Shown: positions 1 through 5,238 of the stretch, one piece after another
Layout of the letters: each line of letters begins with the position of its first letter
Numbering within the stretch: position 1 is the stretch's first letter
The notes under the pieces: generated by a model
What the model saw: only the letters and a program-made list of their open reading frames with translations
Told to the model about the DNA's origin: nothing
The model's database searches: none
Made by a program: the position numbers and the translations under genes
NCBI GenBank assembly: GCA_017438675.1
Contig: JAFRUW010000169.1
Location: forward strand, 1-11,395
Direction of reading: 5' to 3'
DNA: 11,395 nucleotides
DNA from: Oscillospiraceae bacterium
Lineage (GTDB): Bacteria > Bacillota > Clostridia > Oscillospirales > Oscillospiraceae

Positions 1-145
1 AAAGGCGTTCCCCCTTTGGAAACCCCCCGGTGAAAACAAAACGTTCGTCCGGTCGTGAACATTGTTGTGCGTATACGTGTATGCGTCATCCCTGAACCTT
101 AATTGTGCCTGCGTCTAACGTCCGCTGAACGCTCCTGCTCTGTCA
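1..145 (-). repeat. Partial composite repeat arm (copy A, inverted)
   Basis: The window opens inside a D-unit second hairpin (arms 1-5 and 13-19, the first bases cut off). It continues into a core segment that is the reverse complement of about 627-768 and of 6803-6950. The best-conserved stretch is 45-79, nearly identical in inverted orientation to 676-725. This is the end of a third copy of the composite repeat seen at 404-830 and 6541-6998. No gene is seen in it. Confidence 0.8.
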
Positions 146-164
146 GGTTTGTGCGGAATCTCGC

Positions 165-190
165 GGGCCGATGTGGGCATCGGCCCCTAC
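165..190 (-). repeat. REP-like GTAG hairpin
   Basis: Nine-base arms GGGCCGATG (165-173) and CATCGGCCC (178-186) surround a 4-nt loop and are followed directly by CTAC, which is GTAG on the minus strand. The whole 26-nt unit is identical to 7225-7250. A GTAG tetranucleotide at the foot of an imperfect palindrome is the signature of REP elements handled by RAYT/TnpA-REP proteins. The assignment to that class is inference. Confidence 0.75.
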
Positions 191-294
191 GCCTTGTGTC
201 TCAGATTTTCCTTCTGTTGCAGGCACGTCCGTTATCCGAATCGGCGCCGTCGGCGGGCGGTTATCCGCACACGCCCGTAAATACACACCATCCC

Positions 295-317
295 GTAGGG
301 GCGATCAATGATCGCCC
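295..317 (+). repeat. REP-like GTAG hairpin
   Basis: GTAG (295-298) is followed directly by arms GGGCGATC (299-306) and GATCGCCC (310-317) around an AAT loop. The arm sequence differs from the neighbouring REP at 165-190, while the GTAG foot and the GGGC/GCCC base of the stem are kept. It is the REP part of a REP + AT-hairpin + tail module. Confidence 0.75.
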
Positions 318-330
318 GCTTTTCAAATTC

Positions 331-396
331 ATTTTTTAATTCACCGAATTAAAAAATACAACCATTTTTCATTTTCCATTTTCAATTTTTCATTTG
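331..396 (+). repeat. AT-rich hairpin with pyrimidine-rich tail, copy 1
   Basis: A perfect 12-bp stem ATTTTTTAATTC/GAATTAAAAAAT (331-342 and 346-357) with loop ACC is followed by a tail built of CATTTTC-like heptads (364-396). The same hairpin, a similar distance downstream of a REP, recurs at 7426-7453 and, inverted, at 11171-11195. It resembles a terminator, but the stem has almost no GC and no gene reads into it, so I call it a repeat. Confidence 0.8.
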
Positions 397-403
397 TTCA
401 ACG

Positions 404-492
404 CCTGCGCGGCGGGCGGTATCTTTCTGTGTTGACAGAAAGATACCAAAGAGCAACCAAAGGAAAACCCTTCCGCATGGGTTTTCCTTTGG
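404..492 (+). repeat. D unit, copy D1 (two hairpins)
   Basis: A GC-rich cap leads to a perfect 13-bp stem-loop (418-430 with 435-447, loop GTTG). A short linker follows, then a perfect 14-bp stem-loop (457-470 with 479-492, 8-nt loop) that begins CCAAAGG and ends CCTTTGG. Other copies keep the hairpin-linker-hairpin order with different but complementary arms. Confidence 0.8.
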
Positions 493-734
493 AAACCTTT
501 CCTAACGGCAAAAGGGCGCTGCCCTTTTGAAACCCGTGGTGCTTGCGGCAAGACTTTTCCACTCAACGAACCCACTTTGTTACGGTGTTCCTCTGCGACC
601 TCCCGCGAGACACCGAACCAAAACAACCGACAATGTAAGCGATCAGCGGGTTAGAGGTACAAATTATTAAGGATTAGGGACTGCGCAAAACCGTATACGC
701 ACAACAATGTTCACGACCGGACGAACCGCCTGTT

Positions 735-830
735 TCCGACAGGGGGATTCCACAAGGGGGAACGCCTTTGGTGTGCTTTGCATACTTTCTCACAAGAGAA
801 AGTATGTGCCTCGCGGCATGAGCGATAAAA
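735..830 (-). repeat. D unit, copy D2 (inverted)
   Basis: Read on the minus strand it has a cap (CGCTCATGCCGCG, near 814-826), a perfect 11-bp stem-loop (arms 781-791 and 796-806), and a second, slightly bulged hairpin (about 750-772). It closes composite 1 on the right and lies about 75 bp upstream of the thiT promoter. Confidence 0.8.
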
Positions 831-905
831 AGTTTTGACAACAACAGCATTATGTAAAAACGGACAGACAAAAACATAAAGGCAACGCCCGCCGCAGGCG
901 TCCTC

Positions 906-934
906 TTGACAAACGCCGCACAAAGATATACAAT
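906..934 (+). promoter_or_regulatory. Sigma-A-type promoter of the TPP riboswitch/thiT
   Basis: TTGACA at 906-911, a 17-nt spacer, then TACAAT at 929-934. The -35 is a perfect match and the -10 differs from TATAAT at one base. Transcription should start near 941, just ahead of the riboswitch. Confidence 0.8.
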
Positions 935-949
935 ACCCGTGAACAATGA

Positions 950-1038
950 AATATCCGGGGTGCTGAGAAGATCGGCTGAGAATCCGCGTGGGCGGGTAAC
1001 CCATGAACCTGATCCGGGTAATGCCGGCGTAGGAAGAA
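950..1038 (+). ncRNA. TPP riboswitch (THI element)
   Basis: This aptamer binds thiamine pyrophosphate and controls the downstream gene. The conserved blocks appear in order: GGGGTGC (957-963), CTGAGA (976-981), ACCC followed by GAACCTGATC (1005-1014), then GGTAATGCC and GCGTAGGAA (about 1017-1035). The variable P3 arm (about 983-997) is short. It sits just downstream of a strong promoter and upstream of a GC-rich stem with a T run, which suggests control by premature termination. The target, thiT, fits thiamine sensing. Confidence 0.96.
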
Positions 1039-1054
1039 AATGAAGCTTTTGCTG

Positions 1055-1082
1055 CGCCGTGGTTTATTCCGCGGCGTTTTTC
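1055..1082 (+). terminator. Riboswitch expression-platform terminator
   Basis: Arms CGCCGTGG (1055-1062) and CCGCGGCG (1069-1076) pair around TTTATT with a single G-T wobble and are followed by a T run from 1077. It lies between the TPP aptamer and thiT, as expected for ligand-dependent attenuation. The competing antiterminator was not worked out. Confidence 0.8.
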
Positions 1083-1232
1083 ATTTGTTATCTGCGTGAA
1101 AATGCTGTTATTTGCAGTGAAGCGTGCAAAAACCGAATAATCGCGCGTTTTCTGCACATCAAAAAGACAGGATGATCACAGGGAAAGATCTGGAAATTGT
1201 TCAAAAAAAACATCTTGAAAGGATAGGTCATT

Positions 1233-1805
1233 ATGAAAAAGAACACTACAATGAGAATCGTTTTGGGCGCGGTCTTTGTGGCAGCGGCGCTGGCGCTGAG
1301 CTACCTGAAGATACCCATCGGGGCGGCATGGGGCGGCTTCGGCGGCAGCATCGACCTGGTCATGATACCTCTGATCATCTATGCCGTATATGCGGGATTG
1401 GGCTGGGGCGTCGCCGCCGGCCTCATATTCGGCACGCTGAAGTTCTTCCTCGCCGGCGGTACCGCCGTAAACTGGCAGTCCATGCTCCTTGACTACGTCC
1501 TCGCCTACGGCGCGGTAGGTCTCGCGGGCATTTTCAGCGGAAAAAGCTGGGGTCTTGTTCCCGGCGCCGTCATCGGATGCCTTGGCAGATTTGCCATCCA
1601 CTATTTAAGCGGCGTCACCATCTACGCCGAGTACATGCCCGAGGAATTCCTCAACATGACCATGACAAAGGCAAGCACATATTCCCTCCTCTACAACGGA
1701 ACCTACATGCTTCCCAATACGGTCCTGGCAATCGTGGTCTGCGCCGTTCTTGTGGTCCCCCTCAAAAAATTCATTGATGAAAAGCCCGCAATCGAACAGA
1801 AATAG
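1233..1805 (+). CDS. thiT: Energy-coupled thiamine transporter ThiT
   Basis: This is the substrate-binding membrane (S) component of an ECF-type vitamin importer. It captures thiamine and works with the shared EcfA/EcfA'/EcfT energy module, which is not in this window. The 190-residue, highly hydrophobic product has the family's usual length and about six membrane segments. Family-like motifs are the W81-Q82...L86-D87-Y88-L90-A91-Y92 stretch, R119-F-x-x-H123-Y-x-S-G and S151-L-L-Y154-N155-G-T-Y-M-L-P. The last two fall in regions that contribute to the thiamine pocket in characterised ThiT. The ATG is preceded by AAAGGA about nine bases upstream. The TPP riboswitch and attenuator upstream independently support the substrate. 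The gene is monocistronic and ends at a strong terminator. Confidence 0.95.
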   Translation: MKKNTTMRIVLGAVFVAAALALSYLKIPIGAAWGGFGGSIDLVMIPLIIYAVYAGLGWGVAAGLIFGTLKFFLAGGTAVNWQSMLLDYVLAYGAVGLAGIFSGKSWGLVPGAVIGCLGRFAIHYLSGVTIYAEYMPEEFLNMTMTKASTYSLLYNGTYMLPNTVLAIVVCAVLVVPLKKFIDEKPAIEQK

Positions 1806-1816
1806 CTCTAAAAAAC

Positions 1817-1850
1817 GCAAAAAAGCCCGCCTTTCGGCGGGTTTTTTGCA
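1817..1850. terminator. Bidirectional terminator between thiT and the 1886-2311 gene
   Basis: Arms CCCGCC (1826-1831) and GGCGGG (1836-1841) around TTTC are flanked by an A run on the left (1819-1824) and a T run on the right (1842-1847). It can therefore terminate transcription from either side, as suits the two convergent genes. Confidence 0.9.
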
Positions 1851-1885
1851 TATCTGACCCGGGGAGCGGGTTTGGTATTAAAGCT

Positions 1886-2311
1886 TTATCCTTTTTCAAA
1901 CAGTGCGCCGTCGGGGACGGGGGAAATGGCCTCGATGGCGTCCTCGGAGTACATGTATTTAGGCAGCTCGGAGGAGCGGGAGGCGTCGAAAACGTAATCC
2001 TTGCCGTCGGGAATAAATACGTAGGTGTACATGCCGTCACCGGTGCGGAGGATAAGCTCATCCTCCGTGAGCTCATATTTTCCCATGGCGATGTAGCTGC
2101 TGAATACGGAGTATTCAAAGACAAAGGTGCCGCCCTTTACGTTTAACGTGACGGTGGGATTGATGGGTTCCAGCGGTGAATAATATGTATAGACCACGGG
2201 CTTCGGGTCTTTTTTTGCTTCGTTTGCGTTGTGGGTCAGGATGAGCACCAGTGCAAGAGCCTCAACACATAACAGAATCACCCAGAACAGCGGTTTTTTC
2301 AGAACTTTCAT
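1886..2311 (-). CDS. Small N-terminally anchored protein of unknown function
   Basis: The product has 141 residues when started at the ATG at 2311, which has AAAGGA about eight bases upstream. An in-frame start at 2365 would lie inside the preceding gene and has no comparable ribosome site. Residues 6-26 form one hydrophobic segment (FWVILLCVEALALVLIL), either a signal anchor or an uncleaved signal peptide. The rest is an extracytoplasmic domain rich in short beta-like stretches, with a GKYELTEDELILRT...YTYVFIPDGKDYVFD pattern. This recalls small lipocalin-like or beta-barrel domains found as tails on some Bacillota BlaR1-type proteins, but I hold that resemblance only loosely. It lies 17 bp after the DUF3810-like gene and is probably cotranscribed with it. 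Function unknown. Confidence 0.75.
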   Translation of the reverse strand: MKVLKKPLFWVILLCVEALALVLILTHNANEAKKDPKPVVYTYYSPLEPINPTVTLNVKGGTFVFEYSVFSSYIAMGKYELTEDELILRTGDGMYTYVFIPDGKDYVFDASRSSELPKYMYSEDAIEAISPVPDGALFEKG

Positions 2312-2328
2312 GTTAAACGTCCTTTCGT

Positions 2329-3429
2329 TTACCGGGAGTAATACTCCACCAGGAGCTTTACGCACTCGTCATAGGCCGCAATACCGCGATCATCTCCGCC
2401 CACCATGAGATACCCGGTATAGACCGTCCCGGCGGCCTCGGTGACATGGGACTCCATGGCGTTCCAGTAGGCGTCGGACTCCGCAATGTCAAGGCGGACG
2501 TATTCGCTGAGCCCCGACCGTATCTCCCTCCATGCTTCCCTGTCGGCCAGATACAGATCGCTTAACAGATACTCAAGGCCGGACAGGCAGCCGGAATACC
2601 GGTACATGGCGTCGCCGCATGTCATGCAGGCGGCAATTCCCACAAAGTTGGCCTCGTCCTCACCGGTGACGCCCCGGCTGTGGGCCAGCTCGTGGGCGAT
2701 GGTGAAGGGTCTGCCGCTTACCGGCGCGTCAGTGTTTATGTTGCACTCGCCGGTGAAGGGGAAAAACACCCCGGTGAAGCCCATGCGGCTGAACAGGCGG
2801 GAATAAAACATCCCTTTCGGTGAAAAACTGATTCCTCTGAGATCGGCAAACTCAGTTTCGATCTGTTTGTAAATTCCGGAGGAATTTGTGAAGATCCCCT
2901 CCTCATCGGCGGAGATCAGACCGTTTTCGTCACGCTCCACCCCGGGCGCCAGTCTGTTCGCCTCGTCGGCAAAGAGCTTCGTCACATCGTAAAGCTTTTC
3001 CGCAGTGACGGTGCCGCCGTCAAGGCCGTTCCGCTCCGCAAAGCCCGGGATGTAGTAGTCAAACCCGTAGCTCCATGCGTACCAGGCGAATACCCACAGC
3101 GCCGCAACAATAAGCGTCAGAAGCCCGCGGATCAGGATCTTTGACCGGGGTCTGTTTTTCACGGCCCGGACGACTACATAGATTATGTAAACCAAAACGA
3201 TGAGTATCGCCAGAGTTATCAGGAGTTCCATCAGGGAGAAGCTGAGCGGGGATGTGAGTTTCCCCATGACCGTGAGATAGGGGCGGGAGACGCGCTGCGC
3301 CACCCAGAGGCTGAAGGCGGTGTTGTTCCTGAAGGCGAAGTACAGGGCGGTGAGAAGTGCCGGGACCGCCGCCGACGCTGCAAGAGGCCACAGACTTTTT
3401 TGCTCCCTTGCTTTTTTCTTTTTCTTCAC
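2329..3429 (-). CDS. DUF3810-like membrane zinc metallopeptidase
   Basis: The 366-residue product has a Lys-rich start and three hydrophobic segments (about 13-33, 66-88 and 99-121), followed by a long domain. That domain carries the zincin motif H246-E-L-A-H250, with nearby acidic residues E257 and E259 in GEDEANF as candidates for the third zinc ligand. The arrangement matches the DUF3810 family, whose members are uncharacterised membrane proteins predicted to be peptidases; catalysis here is inferred. Translation starts at GTG (3429), with a G-rich stretch including a run of eight G as the likely ribosome site. Because that run is a homopolymer, the exact 5' end deserves some caution. The gene comes first in a two-gene unit with the small protein at 1886-2311, which could be a partner or substrate. 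Confidence 0.85.
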   Translation of the reverse strand: MKKKKKAREQKSLWPLAASAAVPALLTALYFAFRNNTAFSLWVAQRVSRPYLTVMGKLTSPLSFSLMELLITLAILIVLVYIIYVVVRAVKNRPRSKILIRGLLTLIVAALWVFAWYAWSYGFDYYIPGFAERNGLDGGTVTAEKLYDVTKLFADEANRLAPGVERDENGLISADEEGIFTNSSGIYKQIETEFADLRGISFSPKGMFYSRLFSRMGFTGVFFPFTGECNINTDAPVSGRPFTIAHELAHSRGVTGEDEANFVGIAACMTCGDAMYRYSGCLSGLEYLLSDLYLADREAWREIRSGLSEYVRLDIAESDAYWNAMESHVTEAAGTVYTGYLMVGGDDRGIAAYDECVKLLVEYYSR

Positions 3430-3465
3430 CTTACCGCCCCCCCCTTAACTTCTGCTGTTTTCTTT

Positions 3466-3494
3466 ATTCTACATAATCAGACAGGAAAAAACAA
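3466..3494 (-). promoter_or_regulatory. Candidate promoter of the DUF3810-like gene
   Basis: On the minus strand TTGTTT (3489-3494) lies 17 nt from TAGAAT (3466-3471). The -10 matches TATAAT at five of six positions and the -35 is weak. The expected transcription start would leave about 30 nt of leader before the GTG. Confidence 0.45.
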
Positions 3495-3527
3495 TGGAAA
3501 GATGCGGAGGAATTCTAAATTTTCGGT

Positions 3528-3561
3528 AAACAAAAAACCGAAGCCCGGTATTTCGGGCTTC
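3528..3561 (-). terminator. Terminator-like hairpin in R4 copy a
   Basis: On the minus strand the stem GAAGCCCG/CGGGCTTC is followed by GG and a run of six T (3532-3537). It would end transcripts leaving divIC before they reach the DUF3810-like gene. The hairpin is part of a repeat, so a repeat seems to have been adopted as, or to mimic, a terminator. Confidence 0.65.
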
Positions 3562-3623
3562 AGACTGTAGACAAACCAAAATTACGAGAAAAAGCTTCGC
3601 AGAATTTCGCCCAAAGGGCGAAA
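3541..3623 (+). repeat. R4 element, copy a (two hairpins)
   Basis: Hairpin 1 (3541-3560) is AAGCCCG/CGGGCTT type. It is followed by a conserved linker (CAGACTG...AGACAAACC...ATTACGA...AAAGCTTCGCAGA). Hairpin 2 has arms TTTCGCCC (3605-3612) and GGGCGAAA (3616-3623). It aligns as a direct repeat with 3808-3892, with a 3-nt insertion after hairpin 1 in the second copy and a few substitutions. Confidence 0.88.
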
Positions 3624-3636
3624 CAAATTTAAATCC

Positions 3637-3806
3637 ATTTTTCCCGGGAGCATGTATCACGGGAAAAATACAGGAAAGCCGCAAACGTGCAAATTGAATT
3701 ATCCTTTATTCATTGTTTCAATCAATTCAATTTGTGCGATGCAGCGGCGCTATTCTCAAACAAAGCCCCTGCTTTGTTTGAAGCGTGTCGACTTTGTCGA
3801 CACGCT
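3637..3806. repeat. Four stem-loops between the two R4 copies
   Basis: Four perfect palindromes follow one another: 10 bp at 3637-3646/3660-3669; 11 bp at 3690-3700/3724-3734; 10 bp at 3757-3766/3771-3780 (CAAACAAAGC arm); 11 bp at 3782-3792/3796-3806 (AGCGTGTCGAC arm, loop TTT). Their sequences are unrelated to each other. No coding sequence is supported here. Confidence 0.85.
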
Positions 3807-3807
3807 C

Positions 3808-3926
3808 AAGCCCGGTATTTCGGGCTTCGGTCAGACTGCAGACAAACCTGGATTACGAAAAAAGCTTCGCAGAGTTTCGCCGCGAGACGGCGCAATAACT
3901 CAAAAGAAATCGCAAGATTTCTTTTG
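3808..3926 (+). repeat. R4 element, copy b, plus terminal hairpin
   Basis: This is the second direct copy of R4. Hairpin 1 (3808-3827) is identical to copy a. Hairpin 2 has core arms CGCCG (3878-3882) and CGGCG (3888-3892), in which the innermost pair is swapped from C-G to G-C relative to copy a. A further perfect 11-bp hairpin with loop GCAA (3901-3911/3916-3926) follows, eight bases beyond the divIC stop codon. Confidence 0.85.
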
Positions 3927-3933
3927 AAAAGAA

Positions 3934-4206
3934 TTATCCGTCTGAGTATATCTGTTCATCCGGGAACGTGAGCCCCAGCTTATCTCTTGCGATCCCGGCG
4001 ATCACGTCGTCCTCGCCGCTGTTTTCCAGGGCGTACTCCATCTCCGCGTTTTCGGTTTCCATGGCCTCCGCCTGTTCCTCCAGCGCCGCCTGTTCCGCCC
4101 GTGCCGCCTCTATCTGCATATGCACGCTCACCAGTCTGACCGCCGCGTATACCAACAGGATCACCAGAACTATAGTCGTAACGACCCCGGCCTTCTTCAG
4201 CTTCAT
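3934..4206 (-). CDS. divIC: Septum formation initiator, DivIC/FtsB-like
   Basis: This small bitopic division protein forms the septal FtsL-DivIC(FtsB)-DivIB(FtsQ) subcomplex. The 90 residues have the family layout: a short basic cytoplasmic start (MKLKK), one membrane helix (about 7-25), a coiled coil rich in Ala, Glu and Gln (about 28-62), and the conserved end IARDKLGLTFPDEQIY (72-87). The start has a strong AGGAGGTG ribosome site about eight bases upstream. Position after yabP and yabQ matches the Bacillus subtilis order. The oddity is that the gene starts inside the annotated yabQ frame and is overlapped by it for 227 nt. The coiled coil and the conserved C-terminal motif show that this frame is the real one throughout the overlap. 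Confidence 0.88.
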   Translation of the reverse strand: MKLKKAGVVTTIVLVILLVYAAVRLVSVHMQIEAARAEQAALEEQAEAMETENAEMEYALENSGEDDVIAGIARDKLGLTFPDEQIYSDG

Positions 4207-4675
4207 GTTTCCGCACCTCCTCCCGGTCAGGGGGTTTTATTTTTCGCAGTAATATTTTACACCTGTTCAACAGAGAAGAAAAGGGTTTTTTCAGAAAAAA
4301 TGTGAATTTTCTGATAATTCTCCACAAACCGGCGAAGGGGGCGGCGATGCAGAGGAGCAGGAACCGGATGAGCTCCAGCGCCGAATCCCACAGCGCAAGG
4401 GCAAAACGGCTGACGGTGACGAAGTACAGCGCGCCCCCCAAAAAGGCGAAGATCACCACGAATACCCGCTGCCGCCCGCCGCCCAGGGTCAGCCCGAACA
4501 GGAACAGCGCCCAGGCGCAAACCGGCCAGAAGACGATATCCGTCACCACAGTCACCGCCGCCCGGTTAAACCGAAGTCTCACGGCACGGAGCAGATCGTA
4601 ATAAAGTCCGCCCGCCGCTCCCAGTCCCAAAGCCGCCGCCGCTTCCAGAAGCTGGCCGGCTACGGAAAACTCCAT
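3980..4675 (-). CDS. yabQ: Spore cortex protein YabQ, C-terminus running into divIC
   Basis: YabQ is a membrane protein of the outer forespore membrane needed for spore cortex formation. The first ~150 residues fit the family: MEFSVAGQLLEAAAALGLGA with G-x-Y-Y-D-L-L-R close behind, then hydrophobic segments at about 42-64, 70-88 and 92-118, and a basic stretch (about 120-150). The start ATG (4675) lies one base after the yabP stop (TAA-A-ATG) and has no good ribosome site, which suggests coupled translation. There is no stop before divIC. Residues from about 157 to 231 are read out of frame through divIC and become low-complexity Gly/Arg-rich sequence (GGTGGTGGAGGTGG, then RRGRRDRRDRKR). The total of 231 residues is a little longer than B. 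subtilis YabQ. Either the overlap is real or a base was lost in the A-rich stretch before divIC. Confidence 0.85.
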   Translation of the reverse strand: MEFSVAGQLLEAAAALGLGAAGGLYYDLLRAVRLRFNRAAVTVVTDIVFWPVCAWALFLFGLTLGGGRQRVFVVIFAFLGGALYFVTVSRFALALWDSALELIRFLLLCIAAPFAGLWRIIRKFTFFLKKPFSSLLNRCKILLRKIKPPDREEVRKHEAEEGRGRYDYSSGDPVGIRGGQTGERAYADRGGTGGTGGAGGTGGGHGNRKRGDGVRPGKQRRGRRDRRDRKR

Positions 4676-4676
4676 T

Positions 4677-4973
4677 TTATCGGAACAGCCGTGAGAAAAG
4701 CCCGCCGGATTCCGGGGCGTCCTCACCGGCGTACTCCATTGAATCCACCCTTCCGCAGGCGATTATCTCCCCGGTGTCGAGGCTCAGCTTTTCAAGGCGC
4801 AGACCCTCGCCCCGGATGACGAGTTTCCCCCGGACCGTGGCCACCGCTACCGCGTCCTCGTCGAAGCTGTCCACATCCTCCACCCCCGTGACGGTGAGCC
4901 GCTCCCGCCCTTCCATTATCACGTTGTGCTGGGGCTCCGGAGAGCCGGATTTGTATTTATCATCGTATGTCAT
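4677..4973 (-). CDS. yabP: Sporulation protein YabP
   Basis: YabP belongs to the YabP/YqfC family, which acts in the mother cell and is required with YabQ for cortex assembly. The 98-residue product shows the usual compact, beta-rich core: HNVIMEGRERLTVTGVEDVD (16-35), then the DEDAVAVATVRGKLVIRGEGL and LRLEKLSLDTGEI stretches. The C-terminal tail is variable (ESGGLFSRLFR). The ATG at 4973 has AAGGA about ten bases upstream. It is the first gene of yabP-yabQ-divIC and lies downstream of a sigma-E-like promoter, in keeping with mother-cell expression. Confidence 0.92.
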   Translation of the reverse strand: MTYDDKYKSGSPEPQHNVIMEGRERLTVTGVEDVDSFDEDAVAVATVRGKLVIRGEGLRLEKLSLDTGEIIACGRVDSMEYAGEDAPESGGLFSRLFR

Positions 4974-5006
4974 GGTAATTCAGTCCTTCCCTGAAATATA
5001 TGATAA

Positions 5007-5035
5007 ATACTATGTTTGAAAGTCCCTGAATATGA
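5007..5035 (-). promoter_or_regulatory. Sigma-E-like promoter of yabP-yabQ(-divIC)
   Basis: On the minus strand TCATATT (5029-5035) lies 14 nt from CATAGTAT (5007-5014). The -35 fits the Bacillus sigma-E pattern KMATATT exactly, and the -10 matches CATACAAT at six of eight bases. The predicted start of transcription is about 25 nt before the yabP ATG. Mother-cell expression of yabP and yabQ is known in B. subtilis, so the motif and function agree. Confidence 0.65.
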
Positions 5036-5116
5036 TATACAGGGCGAAATCCATTGTCAGATTGCACAAAAATGGCGAAAGTACAACAATTTCGTCGAAA
5101 AATCCGCAATTTTTCC

Positions 5117-5145
5117 TTGACGTGGAGCCGAAGTGGTGTTAATAT
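5117..5145 (+). promoter_or_regulatory. Sigma-A-type promoter of the M23 peptidase gene
   Basis: TTGACG (5117-5122), a 17-nt spacer, then TAATAT (5140-5145). Transcription would start near 5152, giving an ~87-nt leader. The leader contains a small hairpin (CGCGCA/TGCGCG, 5199-5217) ahead of the GAGGTGAG ribosome site. It is divergent from the yabP promoter. Confidence 0.7.
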
Positions 5146-5238
5146 ATGGCACTGTAATTCTTTTGTTACTTTTTTGACGCAATTGTTACCGATCAAGACG
5201 CGCAATTTACATGCGCGGTCCTAATGAGGTGAGAAAAA

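Larger units (their letters stand above)
165..398 (+). repeat. Long intergenic repeat block S, copy 1
   Basis: This block is a direct-orientation homologue of 7225-7492. Both start with the same 26-nt REP hairpin (165-190 here) and continue through about 85 closely similar bases. Both then reach a second REP (295-317), an AT-rich hairpin (331-357) and a pyrimidine-rich tail (358-396). The copies are 234 and 268 nt long; most of the difference is one 33-bp segment present only in copy 2. No coding signal is seen. Confidence 0.85.
404..830. repeat. Composite repeat 1 (inverted D units around a core)
   Basis: A D unit at the left (404-492) and an inverted D unit at the right (735-830) enclose about 240 bp. 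An extra hairpin, CAAAAGGGC/GCCCTTTTG, lies at 509-529. The part from 627 to 735 is shared with composite 2 (6803-6910) and with 1-145. The left half of the core is poorly conserved between composites. No convincing ORF or target-site duplication is seen. It looks like a non-autonomous MITE-like or structured intergenic element, by inference. Confidence 0.75.

Noticed and set aside
103..339. 78-residue ORF in the left repeat region
   Set aside because: It runs through REP hairpins and block S. The composition is that of palindromes, and there is no ribosome site or family resemblance.
331..396. Rho-independent terminator
   Set aside because: The stem is almost all AT, no gene reads into it, and the unit recurs as part of a repeat module.
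432..437. TTGACA as a -35 box
   Set aside because: It lies across the loop and right arm of D1 hairpin 1, and no suitable -10 box or gene follows.
711..1157. 148-residue minus-strand ORF, with another at 674-946
   Set aside because: It spans the composite repeat, the thiT promoter and the TPP riboswitch on the opposite strand. It is a shadow of non-coding elements.
3541..3926. CRISPR array
   Set aside because: Only two R4 copies occur, about 267 bp apart, with no regular spacer and repeat periodicity and no cas genes.
5152..5238. Possible riboswitch in the M23 peptidase leader (c-di-AMP switches often control wall hydrolases)
   Set aside because: The leader is only ~87 nt with one small hairpin. 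The conserved blocks of the ydaO class are not visible.
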